Positions 30,101 to 39,241 of a stretch of 64,000 bases of DNA are shown here, in pieces. This DNA comes from Bacteroidales bacterium MB20-C3-3. Lineage in GTDB: Bacteria; Bacteroidota; Bacteroidia; Bacteroidales; UBA932. Numbering within the stretch: the first letter of the stretch is position 1; every line of letters starts with the position of its first letter. Made by a program: the position numbers and the translations under genes. A model generated the notes under the pieces. The model was given only the letters and a program-made list of their open reading frames with translations. It did not search any database and had not been told where the DNA came from. The DNA is taken from NCBI GenBank assembly GCA_035609245.1, contig CP141202.1:2294001-2358000 (forward strand), in the 5' to 3' direction.

Positions 30101-30421
30101 GATCCTCTTCTGATTTATAAATTTGAGAGTTTCCAGCTATTCAAAGGAGTTCTGGACAAAGTTAGCCGGGATGTACTTGCATTCCTGCTCAAGTCTCAGA
30201 TTCCTCTTTCAGAAAAACGCGAACCTGTAAGTCTGAGAGAGGAGCAGAAGAGAAAGACAGACCTCAGCAGAATGCAGACATCAAGACAGGATTTGGCAGC
30301 CTCCTCCGGAGAGCCAAAAACTCAGGCTCCGGTTCATGTAGAGAAGAGAGTGGGCAGAAATGACCCTTGTCCTTGCGGAAGTGGTAAAAAGTTTAAGAAT
30401 TGCCACGGTGCCAATAGTTAG
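27137..30421 (+). CDS. secA: Preprotein translocase ATPase SecA
   Basis: SecA drives protein export through SecYEG. At 1,094 residues it is of the long Bacteroidota type, about 200 residues longer than E. coli SecA, with extra sequence in the first 150 residues and inside the nucleotide-binding region. Key motifs are Walker [10 protein letters not shown], Walker [36 protein letters not shown] and [14 protein letters not shown]. The C-terminal zinc motif is [18 protein letters not shown], which recruits SecB-like factors in other bacteria. lpdA follows 23 bases downstream. Confidence 0.98.
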   Translation: MALFNALLKKFFGTKAERDLKEINPYLAKIQEAYSRFDSLSNDQLRGETARLKKVISDRISVEESRILELKGKLEDVMIDVSEKEALATEVDKITKRIDEKIEEVLLEVLPEAFAIVKSTARRFKENEKLEVTAASLDRDIAAKHDYVEISGDKAIWKTSWMAGGNMIKWDMVHYDVQLIGGVVLHQGKIAEMATGEGKTLVATLPVFLNALAAKGVHVVTVNDYLSKRDSEWMGPLYQFHGLRVDCIDKHEPNSEARKYAYKADITFGTNNEFGFDYLRDNMAINQEDLVQRKHHYAIVDEVDSVLVDDARTPLIISGPVPKGDDQQFNEYKPFVERIYSAQRNLVTQLLNEAKKKIAEGDETEGGKLLLRAHKGLPKYNPLIKYLSEPGIKQILGKTENFYMQDNNKQMHIVTDDLYFIIEEKQKSVELTDKGHELISKSVSDSKFFILPDIGSEVAELDKREMSPEDKLAAKDSLLADYAIKSERVHTVNQLLKAYTMFEKDVEYVVLDNKIKIVDEQTGRILEGRRYSDGLHQAIEAKEMVKVEAATQTFATITLQNYFRMYHKLAGMTGTAETEAGEFWSIYKLDVVVIPTNRPITRKDQDDLIYKTKREKYNAVIEEIVNLTKAGRPVLVGTTSVEVSELLSRMLKIRGIKHNVLNAKQHAREAEIVAEAGQPSAVTIATNMAGRGTDIKLGPGVKDAGGLAIIGTERHDSRRVDRQLRGRAGRQGDPGTSSFFVSLEDDLMRLFGSERIAGLVDRMGLKEGEVLQHSMLSKSIERAQKKVEENNFGIRKRLLEYDDVMNSQREVIYTRRKNALNGERIDVDVINMINDYCESLVATHHGNSDYETFSLDVIRQLSIEPGVDETTYNKESLNVVTDAFIDNVMQVYKRRVDSLVERAWPIMKQIYETQSATFENIAVPVSDGNKIMQLVVNLKKAYDSNGKELGKALNKMITLLMIDEHWKEHLREMDDLKQSVQNATYEQKDPLLIYKFESFQLFKGVLDKVSRDVLAFLLKSQIPLSEKREPVSLREEQKRKTDLSRMQTSRQDLAASSGEPKTQAPVHVEKRVGRNDPCPCGSGKKFKNCHGANS

Positions 30422-30444
30422 TGTTAAATTTAAAAATTAGTCCA

Positions 30445-31833
30445 ATGTTTGATTTAATAGTTATCGGTTCCGGCCCGGGCGGCTATGTTGCAGCAATCAG
30501 AGCATCCCAGCTGGGAATGAATACCGCAGTAATTGAGAGAAGTGAACTTGGAGGAATCTGTCTAAACTGGGGTTGTATTCCCACAAAAGCTCTTCTTAAG
30601 AGTGTACAGGCCCTCCATTACGCTACGCACTCAGCCGATTATGGTTTTGAGATAGAGGGTAATGTAAAGGCAGACCTGACAAAAATAGTTGAGAGGAGCA
30701 GGGGAGTCTCTGCCAATATGAGCAAGGGGATTGAATATCTCTTTAAGAAGAATAAAATTACTGTTATACAGGGTCATGGTAAGATTCTGGCAGCGGGAAA
30801 GGTTGAAGTTACCGCAAACGATGGTTCCAAATCAGAGGTTGAGGCCGGAAATATAATAATAGCAACAGGAGCAAGAGCAAACTCACTCCCTTTTGCTCCA
30901 ATTGACGGTAAAAAAATTATCTCATACAGGCAGGCACTTGTCCCTGAAAAACTTCCGGCAAGTATGGCTGTAATTGGTTCCGGAGCAATTGGAAGTGAAC
31001 TGGCCTATTTCTACCGCTCAATGGGTTCTGAAGTCCATCTTGTTGAATATCTTGACAATATTGTTCCACTGGAGGATGAAGAGGTTTCAGCTCAGCTTAG
31101 CAGATCATTCAGAAAGATGGGTATTAAAGTAATGGTCTCCTCTCAGGTTAAATCTGTAGATACATCAGGAGAACTATGCAAACTAACTGTTGTGACTAAA
31201 AAGGGAGAGGTTATAGTTGAGGCTGAGCAGGTTCTTTCAGCAGTTGGTGTAATACCTAATATTGAAAACCTTGGACTCGAAGAGCTGGGAATTAAAACTG
31301 AAAGAGGAAAAATAACGGTTGATTCAGCCTACATGACAAATGTAGAGGGGGTTTATGCTATAGGAGATGTTATTGCGACACCTGCCCTTGCGCATGTGGC
31401 CTCCGCAGAGGGCATAAACTGTGTTGAACATATTGCAGGACTAAACCCACCTTCAGTTAACTACGGTAATATTCCGGGGTGTACCTACACTACTCCTGAA
31501 ATTGCCTCTGTTGGGATTACTGAAAAAGCTGCAAAGGAGAAGGGGCTGGATATTAAAGTTGGTAAATTCCCATTTACCGCCTCCGGGAAAGCAGCAGCAG
31601 CAGGCGATAAGGATGGTTTTATCAAACTGATTATTGATGCTCAGTCTGACAAGGTTTTAGGTGCGCACTTCATTGGTGCAAATGTTACTGAGATGATTTC
31701 CGGAGTTGTAGTGGCACGCAATTTGGGAGTTACTGCCCGTGATTTAATTCATTCAGTACACCCTCACCCGACTATGAGTGAAGCTATAATGGAGGCTGCC
31801 GCAGCATCTCACGGAGAGGTGATACATATTTAA
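30445..31833 (+). CDS. lpdA: Dihydrolipoyl dehydrogenase
   Basis: The E3 flavoenzyme re-oxidises dihydrolipoamide in 2-oxoacid dehydrogenase or glycine cleavage complexes. The ATG at 30445 (MFDLIVIGSGPGG) puts the FAD-binding loop at the very N terminus, as in the family, giving 462 residues. An in-frame GTG directly after the secA stop would add only eight unusual residues. The redox disulfide is in GGICLNWGCIPTKALL, the NAD fold in MAVIGSGAIGSELA, and the catalytic His in HPHPTMSEAIMEA at the C terminus. Confidence 0.95.
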   Translation: MFDLIVIGSGPGGYVAAIRASQLGMNTAVIERSELGGICLNWGCIPTKALLKSVQALHYATHSADYGFEIEGNVKADLTKIVERSRGVSANMSKGIEYLFKKNKITVIQGHGKILAAGKVEVTANDGSKSEVEAGNIIIATGARANSLPFAPIDGKKIISYRQALVPEKLPASMAVIGSGAIGSELAYFYRSMGSEVHLVEYLDNIVPLEDEEVSAQLSRSFRKMGIKVMVSSQVKSVDTSGELCKLTVVTKKGEVIVEAEQVLSAVGVIPNIENLGLEELGIKTERGKITVDSAYMTNVEGVYAIGDVIATPALAHVASAEGINCVEHIAGLNPPSVNYGNIPGCTYTTPEIASVGITEKAAKEKGLDIKVGKFPFTASGKAAAAGDKDGFIKLIIDAQSDKVLGAHFIGANVTEMISGVVVARNLGVTARDLIHSVHPHPTMSEAIMEAAAASHGEVIHI

Positions 31834-31844
31834 ATATTTGTTTT

Positions 31845-32246
31845 ATGGCAAAAAACGAAGTAGTTCCCCAGATTAATGAGGTAAACAGAATTGCCGGCGG
31901 AACCGAATTGAGAGGTACACTGGTGACAACCAGCGATATCAGAATTGATGGTTTTTTTGAAGGTAAGATTCAGACAAGGGGTAAGGTTGTAATTGGAGAC
32001 AACGCCCAGTTTATCGGAGACCTCTTTTGCGGCAGTGCCGATATTTGGGGAAGGATGGAGGGTAATCTTGTTACCGGCCATCAGGCAGGCTTCAAAAGCA
32101 AAGCAAAATTTGAGGGGGCTCTTCAGTGCAACAGAATCTCTATTGAGGATGGAGCCACATTTAACGGAACTTGCAGAATGATAACAGAGGATGAGTACAA
32201 CCAGATGGTTGAAAAATACAACAGTTCTGCAAGGAAAAGTAAATAA
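31845..32246 (+). CDS. Bactofilin-family cytoskeletal protein
   Basis: A 133-residue polymer-forming protein. The core is a right-handed beta-helix of short repeats with recurring Gly and hydrophobic positions (ELRGTLVTTSDIRIDGFFEGKI; GKVVIGDNAQFIGDL). Flanking ends are short and disordered, as in bactofilins. They form filaments that organise cell shape or envelope sites. The gene lies 11 bases after lpdA and ends before a strong bidirectional terminator. Confidence 0.9.
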   Translation: MAKNEVVPQINEVNRIAGGTELRGTLVTTSDIRIDGFFEGKIQTRGKVVIGDNAQFIGDLFCGSADIWGRMEGNLVTGHQAGFKSKAKFEGALQCNRISIEDGATFNGTCRMITEDEYNQMVEKYNSSARKSK

Positions 32247-32260
32247 ACAGTTACGAAAAA

Positions 32261-32294
32261 AAAAGAGAGGCTTACTTAATTGAGCCTCTCTTTT
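32261..32294. terminator. Bidirectional terminator between bactofilin and GT2 genes
   Basis: AAAAGAGAGGCT pairs perfectly with AGCCTCTCTTTT around a 10-base loop, with an A-rich left flank and T-rich right flank. It terminates both converging genes. The stop codon of the GT2 gene lies in the loop. Confidence 0.85.
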
Positions 32295-33229
32295 ATTTTA
32301 TAATTATTTCTCTCTGAACTATTTCTTGATACCAGCTCACCCAGAAAGCCCGCCAGAAACAGTTGCATACCTATTATCAGAGCAACAAGGGATATGTAAA
32401 AGAGAGGCTGGTCAGTTACCTGTCTGAATTTTAGTCCGCTAGCCTGAGAAATAAGTTTGTCTGCCACAAGGTAAACAGCTGTAACAAACCCAAAGAAAAA
32501 TGTAAGTGTCCCAAAGGTGCCAAAAAAATGCATTGGTCTTTTTCCAAATTTTGAGAGGAACCAGAGGGTTATAAGATCCAGGAATCCGTTTACAAATCTG
32601 TCCATTCCAAATTTGCTTTTACCAAACTTCCTTGCCTGGTGCTTTACAACCTTCTCTCCAATATTTCTGAAGCCTGCAATCTTTGCCAGATAAGGGATGT
32701 ATCTGTGCATCTCACCATATACCTCAATGTTTTTTACAACCTCTTTGCGGTAGGCTTTTAATCCGCAGTTCATATCGTGCAATTTAAGGCCCGTAACCCT
32801 TCTTGCTACTCTGTTGTATATTTTTGAAGGTATATTCTTTGCAAGTTTGTTGTCTTTTCTTCTCTTTTTCCATCCGGATACAAGATCGTAGCCCTGGTTA
32901 ACAATCATCTCGTATAACTCAGGAATCTCTTCTGGATTATCCTGTAAATCGGCATCCATTGTAACAACCACATCGCCTTTAGCAGCCTCAAAGCCAACGA
33001 AAAGGGCCGGCGATTTACCATAGTTTCTGCTGAATCGTATGGCAGAGATTGTTCTGTATTGTGAGGATTCTCTCTTTATTACCTCCCAGGAGTTATCTGT
33101 GCTACCATCGTCAACAAGGATGATCTCATAAGCCAGTTTTTGAGAAGATAAAGCTCTTTCAATCCAGGAGAGAAGTTCGGGAATTGATTCCTCTTCGTTG
33201 TAAAGCGATATGACTATTGATAAATCCAT
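32276..33229 (-). CDS. Family 2 glycosyltransferase with two C-terminal membrane helices
   Basis: A 317-residue enzyme of the dolichol-phosphate-mannose synthase/ArnC-like class, which moves a sugar from a nucleotide donor to a polyprenyl phosphate on the inner membrane. Visible are the SIVISLYNEEESIPELL start, IILVDDGSTDNSW, the metal-binding TMDADLQDNPEEIP, the acceptor segment MNCGLKAYRKEVV, and two membrane segments near residues 233-260 and 272-300. The DUF4199 gene lies 21 bases upstream on the same strand. Confidence 0.92.
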   Translation of the reverse strand: MDLSIVISLYNEEESIPELLSWIERALSSQKLAYEIILVDDGSTDNSWEVIKRESSQYRTISAIRFSRNYGKSPALFVGFEAAKGDVVVTMDADLQDNPEEIPELYEMIVNQGYDLVSGWKKRRKDNKLAKNIPSKIYNRVARRVTGLKLHDMNCGLKAYRKEVVKNIEVYGEMHRYIPYLAKIAGFRNIGEKVVKHQARKFGKSKFGMDRFVNGFLDLITLWFLSKFGKRPMHFFGTFGTLTFFFGFVTAVYLVADKLISQASGLKFRQVTDQPLFYISLVALIIGMQLFLAGFLGELVSRNSSERNNYKIKERLN

Positions 33230-33250
33230 TATTGAAGAAAAATTTAAATA

Positions 33251-33754
33251 TTACTGGGCAAACATATCACCCTTTTTTGTGTAATTCGCAACGATTGCAG
33301 AGACAATAAGACCAAAGATAGTATAGTATATAAGTGAAAAAACAAATGCAAGCTTTGGAAGATGCTCCATGACTCCAAAAATTGCCTCTGCTCCTTCAGG
33401 GTTTGATGACTCCATTGTTTGTGCAACCATCTCCATTTGCGATGTAGTTGCTTCAGGAAAGAGGAATCCCATATGAAGGAAAAGATAGGCTGCACATATT
33501 ACAGAAGAGAGCAGGCAAAGAATTGCGCCAAAATTGAACCCCTGTTTAAAAGTAAAGGTTTCAAAATGTTTGCTGTAATCTTTTATGAAATAGTATACCA
33601 GATAAATGCTGAGTACCAGCTTAACAATCCAGATTAAAATTCCAATAAAACCTGGCATTTGTGGGAAAACAGCCTGTAAAAGAGTTGCCAAAATGGTAAC
33701 CAGTGCAAGGATTAGTGCGTTCTGGGCAGCTATGCTCCATTTATTGCTTTGCAT
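33251..33754 (-). CDS. DUF4199 membrane protein
   Basis: A 167-residue protein with four predicted membrane segments (about 9-30, 36-58, 74-97, 133-157), the usual plan of Bacteroidota DUF4199 proteins. The soluble part between helices three and four is acidic and Met-rich. In Bacteroidota this family is often next to the same type of GT2 gene, as here, and the two genes are 21 bases apart. The function of the family is not known to me. Confidence 0.85.
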   Translation of the reverse strand: MQSNKWSIAAQNALILALVTILATLLQAVFPQMPGFIGILIWIVKLVLSIYLVYYFIKDYSKHFETFTFKQGFNFGAILCLLSSVICAAYLFLHMGFLFPEATTSQMEMVAQTMESSNPEGAEAIFGVMEHLPKLAFVFSLIYYTIFGLIVSAIVANYTKKGDMFAQ

Positions 33755-33853
33755 AATTTGTTAGATGTTAGGTTTTTGTAAAATTAGTGGTGATTTCAAA
33801 TTTAGATAAAATTCAGCACTATCCAAAAATAATGAGGATTAGAAAAATATGTT

Positions 33854-33861
33854 TAAATTTG
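33854..33861 (+). promoter_or_regulatory. -7 promoter element of the thrS-infC-rpmI-rplT-lepB cluster
   Basis: TAAATTTG matches TAnnTTTG and lies 31 bases before the thrS ATG at 33893. No other full match was noticed before lepB. Confidence 0.55.
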
Positions 33862-33892
33862 CGAGATTATTTTGAGACCATACATATTTATT

Positions 33893-35827
33893 ATGATAAA
33901 CATTACTTTCCCGGACGGCAGCGTTAGGCAGTACCCAAAAGGAGCTACTCCTCTGGATATTGCAAACGGCATCAGCCCAAGACTGGCGGCTGAGGTGCTT
34001 GCAGCATCCGTTAATTCTAAGGTTGTGGAGATAACAAGACCCATCAACGAGGATGCTACAATCAAACTGCACAAATGGGAGGATCAGGAGGCAAAAAGTA
34101 CCTTCTGGCACTCCTCCTCTCACCTTATGGCTGAGGCTCTTGAACTTCTTTATCCAGGTATTAAATTCGGAATAGGTCCATCAATTGAGACCGGATTTTA
34201 TTACGATGTAGACACGGGAGATAAGAGCATTACGGAGGGTGATCTTAAGAGGATTGAGGAAAAGATGCTGGAGCTTGCAAGAGAAAAGCAGCACTTTGTA
34301 AGGAGAGAGGTTAGCAAGGAGGAGGCAATGAAAACCTACTCTGAGAAGGGTGACCAATACAAGTGCGAACTCATAAAAGACCTGGAGGATGGCACAATAT
34401 CATTTTATACTAACGGTACCTTTACTGATTTATGCAGAGGACCCCACTTAGGTGATACATCTGTAATTAAAGCTGTTAAACTTACATCTATAGCAGGTGC
34501 ATACTGGAGAGGAAATGAGAATAACAAGATGCTTACCCGTATTTACGGAGTGACATTTCCTCAGAAAAAGATGCTTGACGAGTATCTTCTGATGCTGGAG
34601 GAGGCTAAGAAGAGAGACCACAGAAAACTTGGAAAGGAACTTGAACTGTTTGCCTTTTCCCAGAGAGTAGGACAGGGATTGCCTTTATGGCTTCCAAAAG
34701 GTGCTATGCTTCGTGAAAGGCTGGAGAATTTCCTTAAGAAGGTTCAGAAAGAACACGGTTACCTCCCTGTTATGACTCCTCATATAGGGCAAAAGGAGCT
34801 ATATGTTACCTCCGGTCACTATGCAAAATATGGCAAAGATTCCTTTCAGCCAATACACACACCACAGGAGGGAGAGGAGTTTCTTCTTAAACCAATGAAT
34901 TGTCCTCACCATTGTGAGATATATAAAACCAAGCCAAGATCCTACAAGGATATGCCTTTGCGTCTGGCCGAGTTTGGAACAGTATACAGATATGAGCAGA
35001 GCGGTGAGCTTCACGGACTAACCAGGGTTAGAGGATTTACACAGGATGATGCCCATATATTCTGTCGTCCTGATCAGTTAAAAGAGGAGTTCATAAAAGT
35101 AATTGATATTGTCCTTTACATATTCAGAACCCTTGATTTTAAGGATTACACAGCTCAGATATCACTGAGGGATCCGGAAAACAGAGAGAAGTATATTGGA
35201 TCCGATGAAAACTGGGAGAAGGCCGAGAGTGCAATTATTGAAGCTGCCAGAGAGAAGGGTCTGAATACAGTTGTTGAACTGGGCGAGGCTGCATTCTACG
35301 GACCAAAGCTTGATTTTATGGTAAGAGATGCTATTGGAAGAAAGTGGCAACTGGGTACAATTCAGGTGGATTACAACCTTCCGGAGAGATTTGAGCTGGA
35401 GTATGTTGGTGCTGATGACAAAAAGCACAGACCTGTAATGATTCACAGAGCGCCATTTGGATCAATGGAGAGATTCATAGCGGTTCTTATTGAACATACA
35501 GGAGGAAAATTCCCGCTTTGGCTATCGCCAGAGCAGGCAGTGATCCTTCCTGTAAGTGAAAAATATAATGATTACTCCAAAAAAGTTGCAGATTTTCTAA
35601 ATAATGCCGATATTCGCGCCTCAATTGACGATCGTAACGAAACTATCGGCAAGAAAATCAGGGAGAATGAGCTCAAGAGGGTTCCATTCCTCCTTATTGT
35701 TGGTGAAAAGGAGGCAGAGAGTGGCACAATTTCTGTCAGGAAGCAGGGAGATGGAGATAAGGGTGCAATGAGTATGGAGGAGTTCAGGCAACTGATTGAG
35801 AGTGAGATAAAAAGACAAATTGAGTAA
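33893..35827 (+). CDS. thrS: Threonyl-tRNA synthetase
   Basis: A 644-residue class II synthetase charging tRNA-Thr. The ATG at 33893 ([15 protein letters not shown]) puts the TGS domain at the N terminus, as is normal. An in-frame TTG seven codons upstream would add unneeded residues. The editing domain follows ([11 protein letters not shown]), then the catalytic domain with the zinc Cys in [12 protein letters not shown] and motif 2 in [26 protein letters not shown], then the anticodon-binding domain. infC lies 24 bases downstream. Confidence 0.97.
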   Translation: MINITFPDGSVRQYPKGATPLDIANGISPRLAAEVLAASVNSKVVEITRPINEDATIKLHKWEDQEAKSTFWHSSSHLMAEALELLYPGIKFGIGPSIETGFYYDVDTGDKSITEGDLKRIEEKMLELAREKQHFVRREVSKEEAMKTYSEKGDQYKCELIKDLEDGTISFYTNGTFTDLCRGPHLGDTSVIKAVKLTSIAGAYWRGNENNKMLTRIYGVTFPQKKMLDEYLLMLEEAKKRDHRKLGKELELFAFSQRVGQGLPLWLPKGAMLRERLENFLKKVQKEHGYLPVMTPHIGQKELYVTSGHYAKYGKDSFQPIHTPQEGEEFLLKPMNCPHHCEIYKTKPRSYKDMPLRLAEFGTVYRYEQSGELHGLTRVRGFTQDDAHIFCRPDQLKEEFIKVIDIVLYIFRTLDFKDYTAQISLRDPENREKYIGSDENWEKAESAIIEAAREKGLNTVVELGEAAFYGPKLDFMVRDAIGRKWQLGTIQVDYNLPERFELEYVGADDKKHRPVMIHRAPFGSMERFIAVLIEHTGGKFPLWLSPEQAVILPVSEKYNDYSKKVADFLNNADIRASIDDRNETIGKKIRENELKRVPFLLIVGEKEAESGTISVRKQGDGDKGAMSMEEFRQLIESEIKRQIE

Positions 35828-35837
35828 TAACTAAAAT

Positions 35838-35843
35838 AGGAGG
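35838..35843 (+). promoter_or_regulatory. Strong Shine-Dalgarno sequence of infC
   Basis: AGGAGG with an 8-base spacer to the ATC start at 35852. Such a full SD is rare in Bacteroidota and here supports the non-AUG start. Confidence 0.8.
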
Positions 35844-35851
35844 ACAAATTT

Positions 35852-36472
35852 ATCGCTACACCTTTTAAACCTCGGCCGGGCGGATTCAAACCGAATTCGC
35901 AATCATCGGGACCAAGAAGAGATGCCCACGGAAGGTATCCAAACAGCGGCCCGAAAAGAGATGACGGACCACGCGTAAACAATGAAATTTCGGCACCAAA
36001 TGTTAGGGTTGTCGGAGATAACGTTGAGAATCAGGGAGTAGTTTCACTGAGAGAGGCGTTGGCAATGGCAGAGGCGCTGGAACTTGACCTTGTTGAGATT
36101 TCACCAAATGCAGACCCTCCGGTTTGCAAGATTATTGACTACCAGAAGTTCATCTACCAGCAAAAGAAAAAGGCAAAGGAGATGAAGGCTAATGCCAGTA
36201 AGATAGTTATTAAGGAGATAAGATTCGGACCAAATACAGACGAACATGACTATCAGTTTAAACTGAAACATGCTCAGTCTTTCCTGGAAGAGGGTTCCAA
36301 AGTTAAAGCTTATGTTTTCTTCAAAGGAAGGTCAATACTCTTTTCTCAGCAGGGGGAAAAATTGCTTCTTAGATTTGCTCTTGAACTTGAAGAGTACGGT
36401 AAAGCAGAACAGCTTCCAAAACTGGAGGGTAAGAGGATGATTATGATGCTCTCGCCTTCTAAGAAAAAATAG
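35852..36472 (+). CDS. infC: Translation initiation factor IF-3, with AUC start codon
   Basis: IF-3 binds the 30S subunit and proofreads the start codon and initiator tRNA. The reading frame is open from just after a TAG at 35837-35839 and encodes recognisable IF-3 N-terminal sequence ([20 protein letters not shown]) with no ATG, GTG or TTG before it, so the start must be rare. ATC at 35852, 8 bases after AGGAGG, is the only well-placed codon and gives 206 residues. The first 50 residues are a basic, Pro/Gly-rich extension. Rare infC starts (AUU or AUC) are known in other phyla and let IF-3 repress its own synthesis. The C-terminal domain is intact (KFRFGP-type segment and [10 protein letters not shown] end). 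Confidence 0.92.
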   Translation: MATPFKPRPGGFKPNSQSSGPRRDAHGRYPNSGPKRDDGPRVNNEISAPNVRVVGDNVENQGVVSLREALAMAEALELDLVEISPNADPPVCKIIDYQKFIYQQKKKAKEMKANASKIVIKEIRFGPNTDEHDYQFKLKHAQSFLEEGSKVKAYVFFKGRSILFSQQGEKLLLRFALELEEYGKAEQLPKLEGKRMIMMLSPSKKK

Positions 36473-36504
36473 AGAATTTATTTATAAACTTTAAAATAAA
36501 GACA

Positions 36505-36699
36505 ATGCCCAAAATTAAAACCAACTCCGGTGCCAAAAAGCGTTTTCAGCTTACCGGATCGGGGAAAATCAAGAGAAAACACGCTTATAAAAGCCACATT
36601 CTCACCAAAAAGACAACTAAGCAAAAGAGAAATTTGACCTACTCGGCTCTTGTTTCAACATCAGACGAGAAGAGAATCAAAGCATTACTTGTTGCATAG
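36505..36699 (+). CDS. rpmI: Ribosomal protein bL35
   Basis: A 64-residue basic protein of the large subunit. [31 protein letters not shown] is the standard start (shown here in two parts by family, [10 protein letters not shown] and [12 protein letters not shown]). It lies between infC and rplT in the conserved infC-rpmI-rplT order, 32 bases after infC. Normal length. Confidence 0.96.
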   Translation: MPKIKTNSGAKKRFQLTGSGKIKRKHAYKSHILTKKTTKQKRNLTYSALVSTSDEKRIKALLVA

Positions 36700-36779
36700 T
36701 ACAATTTATTAACCAGGATGCACAGCAGAGAAAGTTTCTCATAGGAGGAGAGCGCTGACATTCGCAAAACAAAAAAGAG

Positions 36780-37124
36780 ATGCCAAGATCGGTAAATTCG
36801 GTAGCTTCCAGAGCTCGCCGTAAAAAAATTCTTAAGCTCACCAGAGGTAATTTCCTCGCAAGAGCAAACGTGTGGACCGTAGCTAAAAACACGTACGAAA
36901 AAGGTTTAACATACGCATATCGCGACCGTAAAACCAAAAAGCGCAATTTCCGCGCACTATGGATTCAAAGGATAAATGCAGCAGCAAGAGAGCACGGAAT
37001 GAACTACTCACAGTTCATTGGCAAACTTGCAAAGAACAATGTAGGTCTTAACCGCAAAGTTCTTGCAGATCTCGCTATGAACAATCCACAGGCATTTGAA
37101 GCCATCATCAACTCTGTAAAATAG
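36780..37124 (+). CDS. rplT: Ribosomal protein bL20
   Basis: A 114-residue basic protein essential for early 50S assembly. Family segments are [60 protein letters not shown] and [16 protein letters not shown]. The 80-base gap after rpmI contains a purine-rich AGGAGGAGAG stretch about 28 bases before the ATG, too far to serve as its SD. Confidence 0.96.
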   Translation: MPRSVNSVASRARRKKILKLTRGNFLARANVWTVAKNTYEKGLTYAYRDRKTKKRNFRALWIQRINAAAREHGMNYSQFIGKLAKNNVGLNRKVLADLAMNNPQAFEAIINSVK

Positions 37125-37131
37125 TAGAGCC

Positions 37132-38481
37132 TTGAATATAAAAAACATAATAAGTAACAAGTGGTTCAGATTTTCAATCTGGGCCATCTTATACTTATTG
37201 TGGGTCATATGGTTTGGTAACTGGTGGTTCTTGCTTGGTCTGGCTGTGATATTTGATTTATTTATCACAAAAAAGGTTAAGTGGGCCTTCTGGAAAAAAA
37301 GATACAAAAAGGGAGAGAAAAGAAATGGCTGGCTTGACTGGCTGGATGCAATTATTTTTGCTCTTGTGGTCTCCACATTTATTAAAGCCTTCTTTTTTGA
37401 GTCTTATATGATTCCAACCTCTTCAATGGAGAGGTCTCTGTTAACCGGTGACTACCTGTTTGTAAGCAAACTAAGGTACGGTCCAAAGGTTTCTCAGACA
37501 CCAATCTCCTTTCCGCTGGTTCACAATGTGATGCCGGTTACAGGAGGAGAGTCTTATGTTGAGTGGATTTCAAATCCATACAGAAGACTTAGAGGGATTA
37601 CCTCAGTGAAGCGTGATGATATAGTTGTCTTTAACTTCCCTCACGGAGACACTGTTCTCAAAGGGGCACCAACGGATGACTATTACACTCATGTCAGACT
37701 TAACGGCAGGGAGTATACACATAAAATGTACGGTCCTGTAGTTGTCAGACCTGATGACAAAAAAGATCACTATGTAAAGAGGTGTGTTGCCATAGCCGGC
37801 GATTCACTTCAGATAGTGAACGGAAAGGTAATTGTTAACGGGACTCCTCAGCCGGATTACCCGGGTATACAAAGTACCTATACCGTTTTTACTAACGGAA
37901 CACAAATTAACCAAAGGATATTTGACCAGCTTGAGCTGAATACCGGAGAGATTTATTTTGATGCATCAATGCCGGGCTACCTCTCGCTTCCATTAAACGA
38001 GAAAGAGGTTGGTACCATCTCCTCTCTTGCCAATGTAGCAGAGGTGAGACCTAACATTGATATTTACCCGCCGGATTTTCCGGACTCTCCGCTTCTTATC
38101 TTCCCTTTTAAAGATACATTTAAATGGACAAAAGATAATTATGGACCATTATGGATTCCAAAAGCCGGTGTAACAGTTAAACTGGATCAAGAGAACCTTC
38201 CTCTCTACAGCAGAATTATTTCTGCATATGAAAAGAACACCCTTGAGGTAAAGGATGGACAAATTTTCATTAACGGAGCAGAGGCAGATTCATACACATT
38301 TAAGATGGATTATTACTTTATGATGGGTGATAACAGACACAACTCCCTGGATTCAAGGTACTGGGGTTTTGTTCCGGAGTCACATGTCGTGGGTACACCT
38401 TCGGTTATATGGTTTTCCAAGGATAACAACAAGTCTTTCCCTAAGAATATCAGGTGGAAGAGGATTTTTAAATTTGTGTAA
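37132..38481 (+). CDS. lepB: Signal peptidase I, UUG start
   Basis: LepB cleaves signal peptides of exported proteins at the inner membrane. The 449-residue protein starts with two hydrophobic segments (about 12-28 and 30-46) and a third near 70-88. The catalytic Ser is about S98 in MIPTSSMERSLLTGD and the Lys about K160 in SVKRDDIVVFNFP. The C-terminal box is MGDNRHNSLDSRYWGFVPE. The first in-frame ATG is inside the active site, so translation must begin earlier. TTG at 37132, 7 bases after the rplT stop, is the best candidate and suggests translational coupling to rplT. The long insert between the Lys and the C-terminal box is typical of Bacteroidota. Confidence 0.93.
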   Translation: MNIKNIISNKWFRFSIWAILYLLWVIWFGNWWFLLGLAVIFDLFITKKVKWAFWKKRYKKGEKRNGWLDWLDAIIFALVVSTFIKAFFFESYMIPTSSMERSLLTGDYLFVSKLRYGPKVSQTPISFPLVHNVMPVTGGESYVEWISNPYRRLRGITSVKRDDIVVFNFPHGDTVLKGAPTDDYYTHVRLNGREYTHKMYGPVVVRPDDKKDHYVKRCVAIAGDSLQIVNGKVIVNGTPQPDYPGIQSTYTVFTNGTQINQRIFDQLELNTGEIYFDASMPGYLSLPLNEKEVGTISSLANVAEVRPNIDIYPPDFPDSPLLIFPFKDTFKWTKDNYGPLWIPKAGVTVKLDQENLPLYSRIISAYEKNTLEVKDGQIFINGAEADSYTFKMDYYFMMGDNRHNSLDSRYWGFVPESHVVGTPSVIWFSKDNNKSFPKNIRWKRIFKFV

Positions 38482-38509
38482 ATATTTTGGAATATATAAA
38501 AAGATTCAC

Positions 38510-38517
38510 GATATTTG
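38510..38517 (+). promoter_or_regulatory. Near-consensus -7 element of the rpmB cluster
   Basis: GATATTTG differs from TAnnTTTG at the first base and lies 50 bases before the rpmB ATG. Low certainty. Confidence 0.35.
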
Positions 38518-38567
38518 CAACGCTTAAAAAGGGCACATCAAGAAATTATAAAAAGTATATATAAGAG

Positions 38568-38810
38568 ATGGCAAGAGTTTGTCAAGTTACAGGAAAAAAG
38601 AGAATGATAGGAAACAATGTTTCCCACTCTAAGCGCCGTACAAAGCGCGAGTTTGCCCCAAACCTCCAGAACAAGCGTTTTTGGCTGGAAGAGGAGCAGA
38701 GATTCGTAACTCTCAAGGTTTCGGCCGCAGGGATGCGTACAATTAATAAAAACGGTCTGAGCGCTGTGCTCAAGAAATCAAAGGCCAATGGTTTAATTAA
38801 ACTTGTTTAA
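38568..38810 (+). CDS. rpmB: Ribosomal protein bL28
   Basis: An 80-residue large-subunit protein. [20 protein letters not shown] and [19 protein letters not shown] are typical of the family. It is the first of three small ribosomal genes read together (bL28, bL33, DUF4295). The gap to rpmG is 12 bases. Confidence 0.96.
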   Translation: MARVCQVTGKKRMIGNNVSHSKRRTKREFAPNLQNKRFWLEEEQRFVTLKVSAAGMRTINKNGLSAVLKKSKANGLIKLV

Positions 38811-38822
38811 TACTGAATTAAG

Positions 38823-39011
38823 ATGGCAAAAAAGTCAAATAAAAACAGAATACAGGTTATTCTTGAGTGCACAGAGCAGAGAGAGAGCGGTATCCCCGGA
38901 ATTTCCAGGTATATCACTACCAAGAATAAGAAGAACACTACTCAGCGCCTGGAGCGCAAGAAGTATAATCCTTTCCTTAAAAAGGTAACTTTACACCGCG
39001 AGATTAAATAA
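38823..39011 (+). CDS. rpmG: Ribosomal protein bL33
   Basis: A 62-residue large-subunit protein, recognised from [20 protein letters not shown] and [15 protein letters not shown]. Of the zinc-ribbon cysteines only the Cys of LECTEQ remains, so this is the zinc-free form. It lies 12 bases after rpmB and 19 bases before the DUF4295 gene. Confidence 0.95.
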   Translation: MAKKSNKNRIQVILECTEQRESGIPGISRYITTKNKKNTTQRLERKKYNPFLKKVTLHREIK

Positions 39012-39030
39012 TATTTAAAAATTTTCAGAA

Positions 39031-39189
39031 ATGGCAAAGAAAGCAGTTGCATCATTCGGCGGCGGAAAAGGAGCATCAAAGTCAAAAGTTAAGTGCATCC
39101 GTATGGTAAAATCTACCCGTGGCGCTTATGCCTTCCTAGAGGAGATGGTTCCAACCGAGGCAGCAAAAGAGTTCTTCGAAAAGAAATAA
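39031..39189 (+). CDS. DUF4295 small ribosomal-cluster protein (probable bL38)
   Basis: A 52-residue basic protein starting MAKKAVASFGGGKGASKSK and ending EAAKEFFEKK. This matches the small DUF4295 family that in Bacteroidota follows rpmB-rpmG and normally precedes ftsY. From memory, a lineage-specific ribosomal protein called bL38 was found in the Flavobacterium johnsoniae ribosome structure and I believe it is this family; that link is recalled and unchecked. A strong terminator follows at 39210-39240, and ftsY is displaced by about 11 kb. Confidence 0.88.
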   Translation: MAKKAVASFGGGKGASKSKVKCIRMVKSTRGAYAFLEEMVPTEAAKEFFEKK

Positions 39190-39209
39190 CTCATTTTTAT
39201 AAAAGAATC

Positions 39210-39240
39210 AAGGGCAGTTCAAAACAATTGAACTGCCCTT
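39210..39240. terminator. Terminator after the DUF4295 gene
   Basis: AAGGGCAGTTCAA pairs perfectly with TTGAACTGCCCTT around a 5-base loop, followed by a T-rich run. Being A-rich on the other side it also suits the convergent BACON/LRR gene ending at 39242. It marks the left boundary of the accessory island. Confidence 0.88.
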
Positions 39241-39241
39241 T

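Noticed and set aside
36733-36779. Short leader peptide beginning at ATT after AGGAGG before rplT
   Set aside because: Only 11 codons, spacing is too long (over 10 bases), and there is no conservation evidence.
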